Shown here piece after piece: positions 53,186 to 63,630 of a stretch of 64,000 bases of DNA. Made by a program: the position numbers and the translations under genes. The DNA lies in contig JAMWFC010000092.1 in assembly GCA_027475525.1 (NCBI GenBank), forward strand, positions 248,001 to 312,000, given 5' to 3'. This DNA is from Macrolepiota albuminosa. Taxonomy: Eukaryota > Basidiomycota > Agaricomycetes > Agaricales > Agaricaceae. Position 1 is the first letter of the stretch. Each line of letters begins with the position of its first letter. The notes under the pieces are model-generated. The model saw only the letters and a list, made by a program, of their open reading frames with translations, did no database searches and was not told the origin of the DNA.

Positions 53186-54858
53186 GTGCTAGATGAAAGC
53201 GACAATGACGTATTTGACGACTGGATTGACTGGCTGCACAGTTTTGTACATATTATTCAATTGCCTATTTTGGCCCTTTGCAAAGACCGACCTATCTCGA
53301 CATGGCTACACCCTATCATCCCATATCAACCTAAACCGTATCAGGCTCCATTGATTTTTTACACAGCCAGTATCTATAACGTCGCTAAGCCATCTAATGA
53401 TCTAAAGATAGTCGAGAAACCCAGACCCTTACAGGAAGATAGTCACGACCTCCCATATTTGGCAGTACCTCGTAGCGCCAAGGCTAAGTCAGAAGACCAA
53501 CGAGTTGATCAGGTTAGGAAGTGGCTACAGGATTTGCACCGACCATCAGACCTTACAGATACAGAATATGCCACCTTCATTCAATACACAACGACTTTCT
53601 TTACAGTTGAGAATCGGCTTTGGCAACAAAATAGAGCTGGCGCTCACAAATTGGTAATCAAACCAGATGGCCGAATCAGGATTTTGCGCGCTATGCACGA
53701 TGACTTGGGACATTGAGGACTCTACACAACGTGGGCGAATTTATTGGAACGTTTTTGGTGGCCTCAAGTTAGTGCTGATATCGCATGGTATATTCATACT
53801 TGTCATCTCTGCAAAATCCAGCAGATGTGCCAAGTTCTTATTCCCCCAACCATAGCAACTCCAGCACCATTGTTTGGAAAGATATATATCGACACTATGC
53901 ACATGCCCAAGTCGGGGCACTACAAGTACATTATCCAAGGAAGGTGTTCTTTGGTACATTGGCTGTAGTTCCGTATGCTCCAGCGGGAAAATACCGATGC
54001 TATAGCTAAGTGGCTCTTCAAAGATGTTATTTGCAGGTGGGGAGCCCTTCACGGGATTGTTACAGACAACGGAGCGCCAATAGTTAAGGCGCTTACCTAC
54101 CTTGCTAAGAAATACAACATACAGCATATTTGGGTCTCAGGATACAACAAACATGCTAACAGTATAGTGGAAAGGCTGCATTTTGACGTACAACAGGCGC
54201 TATTCAAGGTGGTAGACGGCGATGAAAGTTGCTGGAGTGAAGCGACTTATTTGGTCTTTTGGTCTGAACGAGTTACCATACGGAAGAGGATGGGCTGTTC
54301 TCCTTACTACGCGGCGACTGGCACCCATCCCCTGCTCCCAGCAGACGTTGTGGAGGCAACGTACTTACAACCCCCACCTAACTCAATTCTGTCTTCTACC
54401 AATCTGATCGCTAGGCGCGCTATTGACTTACAACGACGCATGGAGGATCTAGAGTGCCTACACAAGGTGGTATTTCAAGCTAGACAACAGGCCGCATTGT
54501 GATTTGAGAGCGAGCATAGCACTACTATCCGAGACTACAACTTTACAGCTGGTGCCTTAGTACTAATGCGCAACTCAAAAATCAAAGTTACTCATAACAA
54601 AAAGATGCGACCCCGATACCTAGGACCCCTTATAGTAGTTTCCCGCAATAGGGGAGGTGCCTACATACTCTGCGAGTTGGACGGCTCAGTTTTGCATCGA
54701 CTGGTAGTGGCATTCTGACTCATTCCCTACTTAGCATGTGAACATATTCCACTACCTTTGCCGGCGCTGGACATCAACACTGCCAAACTTTGAGAATTGG
54801 AAGAGACTGAGTTGGTGGACAATGACGAGACCACTCCAAATGAAGAAGAGGAGCAATA
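53186..54858 (+). pseudogene. pol: E4 integrase (disrupted)
   Basis: A linker and N-terminal stretch (53186-53716) ends LRAMHDDLGH, then TGA where Arg fits, GLYTTWANLLERFWWPQV and HTCHLCKIQQ complete the HHCC zinc domain. The core has IYIDTMHMPKSGHYKYII, GIVTDNGAPI and NSIVERLHFDVQ, so D, D and E are present, with a frame change near 53965. The C-terminal part continues after a TGA at 54500 with NFTAGALVLMRNSKI and RPRYLGPLIVVSRN, to TAA at about 54858. Confidence 0.78.
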
Positions 54859-54880
54859 AACTTATACAAAAATGTGAGGC

Positions 54881-55020
54881 GCTAACCATTAGCACCCCCC
54901 TTGATCAGACTTAGGCAACCCGACAACCAGAAAAGAATAAATAAACAAGTGGTACTAATACACGAGGAACAGGTGATCAGACTACGACTACAACTAATTG
55001 GACTACCCTAAAGAGGCAGA
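54881..55020. other. Spacer between E4 pol and convergent genes
   Basis: Short noncoding gap where pol and the minus-strand gene converge. Confidence 0.4.
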
Positions 55021-55023
55021 CCA

Positions 55024-57254
55024 TCAATGTGGACCTTTCACTTGATCTTTAGGTTGCCTGCAGGTGGGAGGAGCGCCTGGAGGTGACGCATTAGCAGATG
55101 GTATAGGAGGAGGCGTGGGAGGAGTGCCTGGGTGAGGAGCACGAGGAGCGCCTGGAGGAGCGGCAGAGGGGTTGGGGGATGAGTACCACCCGTCCCCATC
55201 TAGGCAGGACTCAAACAATGGGAAAGGAAAGGCTGTGTTTGAATATGGCCCGACGCGCATCAAGGTTGACAAGAGGGGGAGGGGGGAGCCAGGAGAGACT
55301 CTTAGAGACAGCATGGAGTTAACAACCTCAGGTCAGGAAAAGATAAGAACTAACCAAGGTTCCCGTTTTGCGGAGTAGGCTGGCCAGTGTCAGGTTCCGC
55401 TGGGTCAGGGGCTTTCTGGGAAAGCAACACCCTTACAAGGCAGACTTGATCTACGGATACTTGGGTGTCTGGAACTCCAGGGCTAGGACTCCGGGGTTCA
55501 AGATGTGGACAAGGGGTGGTCCCAGGGAAGGGAACTTGATCTGGGGATTTTGGCTTTTAGGTGGTTGGGGGTTGGGTGGGGGTCGAGTCGTGAACCGGGG
55601 GTTCTAAGATGAGACCGGGTTAACAAATTATAAGTCGCAAAGTGCATACCAAACTTAGAGCATGCGATTATTCAAGCGTGCCAGTCAAAGTGTGCCAGTC
55701 AGCGTGTACAAATCAAGCAGAGGGCATGCAACAATTCAAGTTAATATTAAAACTAGCGAATACAGCGGGGAGCTACACTATAAGTACTGCGGGGCCGGGT
55801 CTGGGTCTCTGGGGTTCCGGGGTGTCTGGGATAAGTTCCAGAGGGCATTGAGTAGTGGGAGGGGAACTGTATGCTGGGATCACACGTGTGGGGCACGCAA
55901 TCAATTGGCACAGAGAGAGCCATGATGCGTGATGCGTGATGGCCCAGAAGCGGTAGGCATGATCTGGTCATTGATTGGGGGTTGATGGCGGTAGATCCCA
56001 AGTGCATGATGCGGGGTTGCCGGAGGGTGCTGGGTGATGGCGGTCCTTGATGCGAGTGATGGCGGTGCTGGTAGTTGTGATGGTGGGGCGCATTCTGTGG
56101 GGTTGGAGAGGGGGTCCCAGATGGGGTTCTGGGGGTGTCCTGGGGTGGGTCTGGAGGGGAGGGGTTGTGACAGCCAGACTCAAAGTGGTACCTGTAACCA
56201 GCTCCTACACAATGCATGAGCATTAATCACAACTCATGCTAAGGGGAGGTGTACGGCGACCAGCCACTCTTCAGAAGCGGCAAGAAGAATTTGGTACCTG
56301 CATACCAGGGTCATGGTGTTGCCGTTCTTGTGCAGAAAGCCACCAGTAGACATTAGAGCAAGAAACTGCTCCAATTGGTCTAGGATAACGGGATGGTAAA
56401 GACGTTTGGGCTCATCAAGGAGGAGGGGAAGTTCTGGCATGATATGATACTGACCGGGTTAACAGTGCCAGAACCCATAAAGTACCTCAAGCTACTTGCA
56501 GGGTCGCAGATACTTGGGAATTTTTACATGCGCAAAACAATCATGGGGGGGGCGACAACAACGATGCAATTCATATAACTATGACAAAAGAAATCAAGTA
56601 TCTAAAATCTGTCAGCCCAGTGGTGCCACAGAAAAGAAGGAGCCAACTTACATAAACAACATGGGAGACAGATGAGCATCAAGGACTGGGCAAGAGGAGA
56701 GGCCTGGGAGGCCTCCAGCCTTCAGCAGGACTGTGAAAAAGCTGGCCACCAGTAGACGAGTGGGGTGCCTAGCGAGGTGACACGTTAGAAGGAAGAAAAC
56801 AAGGTAATAAGGCAACGAACCAGATAGTGACTCTTCTCCAGCAGCAACTCAAGACGCTCTTTCATTTCCTTGGTCACGATTTGCTTTATTTGGCAACTAT
56901 CAGAAGAGAAGGAGGGTGAAAAAGGCAATAGTGCACCTGAAAAATCCGACTCCAGTTCTTCTCCATACCAAAATGGGTCAACGGCAGGTCATCGTTTCAA
57001 ATCTCACAAGCCGCACAAAGTAGCTGGCAGCGACAACCTAACTCAACAACTCCGTCGGTCAGTCTGGGCACGCCAACTGCGGGGTAGTGGTGGAAGAACG
57101 AGGTAGCGCATTCCAGGAAAGTGGGGGAATCAATCATGACATGAGCACGATCACAGTGGAGAGACCACACGATGCCAGTTGGGCTTTCCATCGTGAAGAC
57201 TGATGAGATGCTGTCAAGGCATGGGCAATTTATAGGACTCGGACAGTGTTTCAA
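55024..57254 (-). pseudogene. Minus-strand multi-exon gene of unknown function, split by a solo LTR
   Basis: Starts at 57254 or in-frame at 57191 (MESPTGIVWSLHCDRAHVMI, then FLECATSFFHHYPAVGVPRL). Later pieces: KEMKERLELLLEKSHYLV with a following intron (branch CTAAC, acceptor CTCGCTAG), VASFFTVLLKAGGLPGLSSC, and ELPLLLDEPKRLYHPVILDQ with YQILLAASEEWLVAVHLPLA. The reversed solo LTR (55388-56172) then interrupts it, and the Pro-rich last exon 55314-55024 follows (LRVSPGSPLPLLSTLMRVGP, WYSSPNPSAAPPG). The exon chain is approximate. Position behind a gypsy pol, antisense, parallels the antisense gene of E3. I know no function for it. Confidence 0.5.
55388..56172 (-). mobile_element. Solo LTR of the E3 family, reversed
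   Basis: Begins TGTCAGGTTC and ends GGTTGTGACA, the reverse complement of the E3 LTR ends, with internal similarity to the E3 LTR. Flanked by GCCAG (55383-55387 and 56173-56177). No internal element remains, so it arose by LTR recombination after insertion. Confidence 0.9.
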
Positions 57255-57637
57255 CTAGCGACAGTGTGGGAGAGCATTTCTCAAGGGGCTTGGACCCTGA
57301 TGCAGACGTGAACCAATAGAATGCGCTTGACTCATTTTTAGGTCACACAAAGAGGAAGTTAACCTTCGAGATCTAGCACTTATAGCCACCATCACCGAAT
57401 AACCACAAGTGATCAGTGGCACTCTATTTCTTATACATTAAAACTTCTTGCATGAATCGACTTATTTTTCTACAGACAATACCTATTTCTTTCTAGGCTG
57501 GAACGATATTGGCTATTGGGTCATGCTGGTAATAGGGGCTTTCTATGCTATGATGATTTACTGAGCGTTTCCCCTTTTTCTTACTTTGTATTTGATTACT
57601 TACAAACTGACAATTTTGGAACAAAGAGGGGGAGAGT

Positions 57638-57645
57638 TTATTTTT
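57638..57645 (-). terminator. Possible poly(A) signal
   Basis: AATAAA on the minus strand shortly after the stop at 57719 of the upstream minus gene. Confidence 0.35.
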
Positions 57646-57718
57646 AGTATGGCTATCGCAAAACTACGTATCAAAATTACAAAGTCCACAAAAAGTTTGA
57701 AGCGCTACGGGCTGGCGA

Positions 57719-58540
57719 CTATGCATCAGACTCGGAAGGAGTAGGATCACCCAAAGGAAGCAAGTCCCCATCCTGAATGGCATTACTCGCTTGCCACTTG
57801 AGTGCATCAGTGATGTCGTCATGGAGCTCAAGCAGGAGGAGCTCACAGTGCACTAAGGTAGAGACACGAGGACGTAGTAGGGCGAGTTTGCTACTGATGA
57901 TGTCGGTCGCGTCCTTGACCTGGCAAAGTTGTTGGTGGAGATCGGTGGCAGGACAAAGGGGAGTGACAGGATAAGAGAACTCATCCCCAAGTGAAAGGTA
58001 GGCATCGCCAGAAACGCGCATGGCAGGGGGAGGAGTCCAGAAGAGATTGAACTTAGCGGAGGTCAGAGAAAAGACAAACTAACTAAGAAATGCAGACTTA
58101 CTCAGATGGTTACAGGAGCACGGGGGGTCCATTCATGGCGCTTATTGCCTGGAGACATGGCCCTAGTGGAGGAAAGGTGAATGCCATAAGAGGGCAAGTA
58201 CCTCCAGCGGCAACAGCGCTCGCCCTGAGCCACTAAGGTCTCTTCAGACTCAGGCGCAGTGGAGGACTCACGAGTACTGGGGAAGGAAGAAAGGCTATGA
58301 GGAGGAGTAAGACACAGGGTAATAGGAAGAACAATGGGGGAGGCGCTAGCCATGACAGGCTCAGGAGCAGGGGTAGCGCCGGCGACAGACATCACGACAT
58401 CTTCGGCGAGAGGGATATTCACAACGACGGGAAGTGAAGGAGTAGGGGACCTGGTGACAAAGAGGTTAGTGCTACTAAAAAGGGAAATGCAAGGACTATG
58501 CACCAATTACCACTGGGGCCACTCTGATAAGAGTTAGCAG
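57719..58540 (-). pseudogene. Minus-strand two-exon gene of unknown function
   Basis: Exon from about 58506 to 58095 reads LPVVVNIPLAEDVVMSVAGA, GERCCRWRYLPSYGIHLSST and NKRHEWTPRAPVTI; GTAAGT follows, and the next readable exon continues FNLFWTPPPAMRVSGDAYLS and LHQQLCQVKDATDIISSKLA to a TAA/TGA-type stop at 57719. The second exon is helical. It abuts the copia relic near 58590. No homolog recognised. Confidence 0.4.
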
Positions 58541-58590
58541 CGATAGGGGGAGTAAGGCAAAGCAGAAGAGCACGTACCGCCAACAGCGCA

Positions 58591-60885
58591 TCAGTGTCGA
58601 CTACAATCAACATGAGTTTGAAACTTGACGTCACCACGAGCAAGTGTGTTAAGCGTGCCACAGTTGGCCGTACTGACAGGAACTGCCTGTTCTGGATGAT
58701 ATGTCCAGAAAAAACGTTTGTCTTTGATGATATGTGCCATACAACCCAAATCAAGTATTGAGTTGAATTTAGAAGTGATGGATGCTAAAGCAATTGGCAT
58801 TATGGAGCTTACAAACGCCAGATACATAGCCGAGTCTTTGAACTCAGTGGAATCGGTATAAAGGTGGAAATCACTGTCATTTTCTTTGGTCTCTTCAATT
58901 GTATGGAGTACAGCAGTATCAAGTTCTTCGGTAACGAACGTTTGTGGAGAAGATATTGGTTCTGTAACAAGTCCGTTCAAAACAGCAACATTGGCCTTAG
59001 GTCGATTCACAGTATCCCTCATGTTCTCCATCATATTTCCCCGTCTCTGATTGGTGTCGTTCTGAGAAGGTGTAGATGTTGTGGATGAAGCAGGATTATT
59101 CTTCTGGATATTTGGCGATTTAGTATGTGATTGGGATGCAGCCTGGCACTGGCAGGCATCAATATCGATTTCTAAAATGGCATCCGCTAGCGTGAAAAAA
59201 TTGAACAACCCATTGGGATTGCCATCCCATGATCTCCTCACCTCCTCACAAAGTACATTGTAAGCACGATGATCCAGAATCCCATCCATGAACCTCTGGA
59301 TTTTTTCGTAATGAGTGAAGTCCCAAGGCGTCGTCGACAACTGATTAACCGCAATTCTCCAGGATTGAACATACAAGGGAATCGCATTTGCCGCACATGA
59401 TAATCTAAGAATGGAATCTTTAATCCGTTGCGCAGACACCGTGCTGCCCACACTAAAATGTTTCCTCAGAAAGTCCAGAAGATCACGCGAAGTCCGAGAT
59501 GGGAAATTGTAGGGACCACTACGAGCTGGCGGCAATGAATTGAAAATATTGGCGGAGAGTCTGCCAAAAATAACATAGGAGCAGATGTTGTTGTTTTGCC
59601 AAAATTCTTCATACACCGTCTGCTCTATCAGCGTCTGATGTGGTGGGTATGGGGGTGGGAGAGCAAGTTGACAAGTGGGATCAAATGGTGTGCCTGGTGG
59701 AGGAATAGGACAAACATAGCCGTTCAGGCCTAAATGGTCAATGAGTGCTAAGACCGGATTGATCCATGTTCCCCAGTCTGCAGCAGACGTAAAATGGGGT
59801 ATCGTAATCAGGGATGGCAGTTTGGAATCCAAAGTCGTCGAAGGCATAGTGCGAAGATTATGTTGTGGATAAGGGATGGGGTGTTGTGCAATGTAATGTT
59901 GATGTCCCAAGTCTGGTTGCGGTTGAAATGCTGGGTCGACGTACGGGATATCCTGTTGCATACCAACTAGATTATCTTGTATAGGAATGTCCAGAATAAC
60001 GGGAGTGTGTGGCATCTGTTGTTGAGAAGGAACTACCTGAGGAACATGTTGAAAAGGAACGTGAGGGGGTGTATGGAAACCTGGGTGTGCACGATGTGGG
60101 ATAGGTTGTTGAATCTGAGGTGAATGCGGCACTGGTGGCGGCATCATGCGTAAGAATACAGAAGGTGGTCGAGAGAGCGGAACAGGAGGGACGTGAGGGG
60201 GGGTATTCAGGGTGAAAGTCTGACGAAAAACAGATGGGGGTCGAGAAAGAGCCCTTGGTAACGGAGATGGTGGTGTAAAGGGAAAATTACACTGAAGATG
60301 CGATGGAACATTAGTAGTATTAGCAGTAAAAACAGGATTCAATGGTACATGTACAACAGGAGTCTGAGAAAGAGGGGAACGAATAAGAACAGGAGAAGAC
60401 CGGATTGGAATCGATGCATATAAAGGATTATTTTGGGATGAATGAGAAGAAAACTGTGGAGGAATTGGTGTAGCTGATTTATAATTCAAGGAACCGTTTT
60501 GTAAAACCGAAGTAGCTCGAGGAATGAATGATCTCGAAGGTCCAGAGGTTGTATGCGTAACAGAAGGCAAGGAATTCGAAGTCCCAGCATGGAAGGATTG
60601 TAAATGAGGGGGTAGGGCATGAGAGAACCCAGATTGAGAAGCAGAATCCATTGGAGCGATCCATGGAACTGGACGTGAAGACAACGTGGCAGCCTGATGC
60701 AGATTGCGACGATGTTGGAACAGATCAGTCATGACAACCGTCCAATTACATGATAAACTATCTTCAGTTATGCAGATAAAACCAGCGAAGTCCAGAGAGA
60801 AAGGCCCATAACCTGTTGTGCCGGATCTGATAACTAGTTTAACGAAACAGAAAACCTCAGTGTCCATTAAGATGATAGTGAACAA
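58591..60885 (-). CDS. gag: E5: Ty1/copia Gag with protease remnant
   Basis: A single minus-strand ORF of 764 codons; the likely Met is the one in PMDSASQSGFSHALPP or an upstream one near 60865. A long Pro/Ser-rich N-terminal half precedes a copia-type (UBN2-like) gag domain: PHFTSAADWGTWINPVLALI, YEEFWQNNNICSYVIFGRLS, SRDLLDFLRKHFSVGSTVSA, YEKIQRFMDGILDHRAYNVL. At the C terminus is a copia protease: FNSILDLGCMAHIIKDKRFF, where the usual Asp-Ser-Gly is Asp-Leu-Gly (TCG to TTG fits), then VPVSTANCGTLNTLARGDV. Homology ends at 58600, so integrase and RT are gone. No zinc knuckle seen. Confidence 0.75.
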   Translation of the reverse strand: MFTIILMDTEVFCFVKLVIRSGTTGYGPFSLDFAGFICITEDSLSCNWTVVMTDLFQHRRNLHQAATLSSRPVPWIAPMDSASQSGFSHALPPHLQSFHAGTSNSLPSVTHTTSGPSRSFIPRATSVLQNGSLNYKSATPIPPQFSSHSSQNNPLYASIPIRSSPVLIRSPLSQTPVVHVPLNPVFTANTTNVPSHLQCNFPFTPPSPLPRALSRPPSVFRQTFTLNTPPHVPPVPLSRPPSVFLRMMPPPVPHSPQIQQPIPHRAHPGFHTPPHVPFQHVPQVVPSQQQMPHTPVILDIPIQDNLVGMQQDIPYVDPAFQPQPDLGHQHYIAQHPIPYPQHNLRTMPSTTLDSKLPSLITIPHFTSAADWGTWINPVLALIDHLGLNGYVCPIPPPGTPFDPTCQLALPPPYPPHQTLIEQTVYEEFWQNNNICSYVIFGRLSANIFNSLPPARSGPYNFPSRTSRDLLDFLRKHFSVGSTVSAQRIKDSILRLSCAANAIPLYVQSWRIAVNQLSTTPWDFTHYEKIQRFMDGILDHRAYNVLCEEVRRSWDGNPNGLFNFFTLADAILEIDIDACQCQAASQSHTKSPNIQKNNPASSTTSTPSQNDTNQRRGNMMENMRDTVNRPKANVAVLNGLVTEPISSPQTFVTEELDTAVLHTIEETKENDSDFHLYTDSTEFKDSAMYLAFVSSIMPIALASITSKFNSILDLGCMAHIIKDKRFFWTYHPEQAVPVSTANCGTLNTLARGDVKFQTHVDCSRH

Positions 60886-61013
60886 CTAATATTATAATAC
60901 CTAGTTTAACGAAACAGAACTGTATCGTACATAATAAGTTTAACACGAATTAATGAAGAGGGAAAACTAAGCACTCACAACCTCAGTGTCCGTTAAGATG
61001 ATAGTGAACAACT
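60834..61013. repeat. Short duplicated phrases upstream of E5
   Basis: CTAGTTTAACGAAACAGAA occurs at 60834 and 60901, and a CCTCAGTGTCC-GTTAAGATG phrase at 60855 and 60981. Spacings are 67 and 126, with a mismatch, so these differ from the 77-bp duplications. Possibly leader or LTR remains of E5. Confidence 0.5.
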
Positions 61014-61651
61014 GAGGTTGAGTAATGCGTCAATGCGAGTATATGCTGATGATCATGTGACCACTAAGTAGCTGACACTTCCAGTCAGGATAACAAGCTA
61101 TTAGAAAACAAGCAGAGTACATTAGATCGTTACTTCACAACGTAATCTCAAATGTCACAATTTTGGCTGTAGTCACACAATGTCACATAGTGTGACTCTT
61201 TTCATGTTGCATAAATCTCATATTGCATCAGTTTTTGGTTGGTCCGACCCATATGCATTATGAGCCAGTCAACTGTATCTCTACGTTCCAACTTCGACAG
61301 CAGCAGAACTCGTCGTACCTCGTACCCTATCCATCGTTTAATGGCGAAACAATTGTCGACTCCGAGTAGTCGACCCCTTTCTTTCTTAAAACCAGTATCA
61401 GTCATCTGCGGCACCCTTATCGTTTTTGAGGACCGAGACCTAGGCAGACCAGCAGCTATATTCTACACTAAGACTATTTGTAATCTTCATATAACTAAAC
61501 CACCAACATTAAATACAACGAATACAATGTCTGGGATGGGCATGAGATGGGACAAGATTGGATGCAATGGGATACGATGATCGACGATGATGACGAGTAA
61601 CGCACGATACAGTAACAAAGGATCTCCATTCTCAATTCCGTCTGGCGGCAC
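61014..61651. other. Intergenic, no gene recognised
   Basis: Mixed composition. It marks the change from repeat DNA to host genes. A plus-strand 113-codon open stretch (61239-61580) has no recognisable domain. Confidence 0.4.
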
Positions 61652-63413
61652 TCACCTCAAATCCCCCTCAAACGGGTTCCTCAACCGCCGGTTCGAATCC
61701 GACCCCGAACTAGAATTATAAGCGCCGTTGTCCGCTTCGAGGCCATCCCATGCAGTCCGATACGATGGACCCGTCAACTGCGCTTGCGCTGGCCCGTGCG
61801 CTTGCCCATACCCATGTTCATGTCCAAACTCGCGCTCGAGCTCCGCCGCCCTAGTTCCCACTCCCTGCCCGGCTCCAACCCGCGACGGCTCGTGCTCCGA
61901 CACACGCACACGCGCAAGCGTGTCAGACGATGACGACCCCAACGTCTCCATGCTTACCCCGCCTGGTTGATGAGCATGATCACGATCACGATACGTCGAC
62001 TCATACCCGCCACCATACTCGTCTCCATACCCACTGCCACTGTACCCACCTCCACCTCCATACCCATACCCACCCCCAAGCCCGACCTCCCTGCCCATAC
62101 CCGCATGCTGCATCGGCGCGCCGGCCAGCGCTGGGTCCGTGTCCCAGCCTCCCTCGCCGAGCTCGACGTCGTCCGACCCGTGAGAGCGCAGCGGCGGCCG
62201 AGAATGGTGTGCTTGAAGCGTTGCTGTCAGTGGGATGTCGTCTGCTCAGCCGGAGGCGGGTGACGAAGATGTCGAGGTAGGAGATGCTGCACGCGCTAGT
62301 TTTGCTTGTCTGTTAGAGGCGATATCTAGTTAGTTTCAATGTGTGATTGGGGTTGAGAGTCAAAATTGAAATTTTAAAATTTTAAGATTTAGGTTCAGAA
62401 GTTGAGATTTAAAATGACGAGGAGAACAAACCTGGCTTTGCGCCTCTCGTAGATGACGGCAGGTTTTACTTTGTTCATCATGTAGTAAATGTACCACATT
62501 GCGAGGAAGGTGATGAGGATCGTTATCGCCAGGACGACGTCGGTTATGATTCGGCTTTTGGTGTCGGTCGTGCCTAGTGGTGAGGTCAGTTGTTGTACGA
62601 AATGTTGGGGATTCAGGAGGGAATTGCAGGGATTGTTCAGTACTCACCAGTCGCCGACTGTTCTAGAAGTACACCGAGATACACGATTATAAACTGCTTT
62701 GGCATGGACAGAATAGCGGCAAGAGAGAAGAAAAAAAATGCCCATGCCGCAGATCGAGAACACCACGGTCGTGACTTTTGACCAAGTGTTAGTTGCCTAT
62801 CGAGTACGAGTGAAAAGACGGCGCATGTACAATGACCCGGGATGACATTCAACCGTGCAACGAGCGCAATCTTGAACCCACCATCTCTGACGACCTTTGC
62901 AAGACAGGCATACGATACGGGATGTTATCCTTTTCAAGCTTTTTGCCGGGTACACGACAGCAGTACCTGAACGCACTACGATGGAAATGAGTGCTTGTTT
63001 CTCGGGAAGCAGAAGCACGCACTAGAAGTTGCCGACCTCGCCGAGGAACGTGCCCACCGCGACGATGGCGAAACCGATCCACATGCCCCAGATGAGGCCG
63101 CAGAGGATGACGACGATCTTATGGCCAAAGAGTGCGGGAAGGAGATGACGAAAATAATGCCGATAGGGACGAGCCAGCCGAGCCTAAGGTCGTGCAGCCA
63201 GCGTGTGGCGGGCGTGAACCAGTCGACGATTTGTTTGCGGTAGATAGTAATGAGCGCCGTGACCACGAGGACGACGACCAGCGTCACGTAGTACACTGTC
63301 GCTGCGGATTAGTGAAGTCACAGGAACTAGAACGAAACGCACAAAGCCATTCCCTGCGTATCCAAAACCTCCAGCAGCTGAGCGCTTTACGTAGGGTACG
63401 ACGACGACGACAT
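61652..63413 (-). CDS. TVP38: TVP38/TMEM64-family membrane protein (SNARE-associated Golgi type)
   Basis: Multi-exon, minus strand. Possible start at 63413 (MSSSSYP). Exon from about 63309 encodes VYYVTLVVVLVVTALITIYR, WLVPIGIIFVIS and GHKIVVILCGLIWGMWIGFA, VGTFLGEVGN; intron 63022-62976 (GTGCGT to GTAG); then FRYCCRVPGKKLEKDNIPY, ACLAKVVRDGGFKIALVARL, NVIPGHFTTVVFSICGMG (across an intron GTACAT to AAAAG), FSLAAILSMPKQFIIVYLGV, and after an intron TTDTKSRIITDVVLAITILI, a last membrane segment. The tail is Gly/Tyr-rich and cytosolic-looking (ELGEGGWDTDPALAGAP onward to 61652). The order of membrane segments and GEVGN and IPGH motifs fit Golgi Tvp38 proteins. Two frame problems are visible: a 5-bp CGTAT tandem repeat near 62915 and an A8 run near 62731. 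A TGA in the tail (near 62255) can be removed by a 51-nt GTGCAG to GCAG intron. Confidence 0.75.
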
Positions 63414-63619
63414 GGAGTCACAATTGCGAATGATCAGCTCTAATGATATTTTGTATCTGTCATTGGGAAAGAAAGCCTAATTGTATTGTATCATACGTCC
63501 AGTACCAGAGTGAGAACTCGCTTTGGTTGCAGCGCACGAATGGGTAGCCAAACACGACCATACGGCGCGTGAATTCGACTAGTACCTCTACTGTTCCCCA
63601 CGTTACAATTACATGCAAC
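63414..63619. promoter_or_regulatory. Shared divergent promoter region
   Basis: About 200 bp separate the start regions of the TVP38-like (minus) and DPB4-like (plus) genes. No clear TATA box. Confidence 0.45.
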
Positions 63620-63630
63620 ATGCCGCGTAA
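63613..63630 (+). other. Short upstream ORF overlapping the DPB4 start
   Basis: ATG at 63613 opens a five-codon frame (MQHAA, then TAA) that overlaps the main ATG at 63620 in another frame. Confidence 0.5.

Larger units (their letters stand above)
49389..54880 (+). mobile_element. E4: decayed Ty3/gypsy element (same clade as the left-edge pol)
   Basis: Gag, protease remnant, RT, RNase H and integrase appear in order on the plus strand with many stops. A probable 5' LTR or promoter region at about 49389-49870 contains TATATAAAAT at 49485. I could not find a matching 3' LTR, and two minus-strand genes follow pol. RT motifs (LPMGWMNSVPIF, YIGYDERL) match those at 1-1589. Confidence 0.75.

Noticed and set aside
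60834..61013. Another 77-bp artefact upstream of E5
   Set aside because: The spacings are 67 and 126 bp and the copies are not identical.
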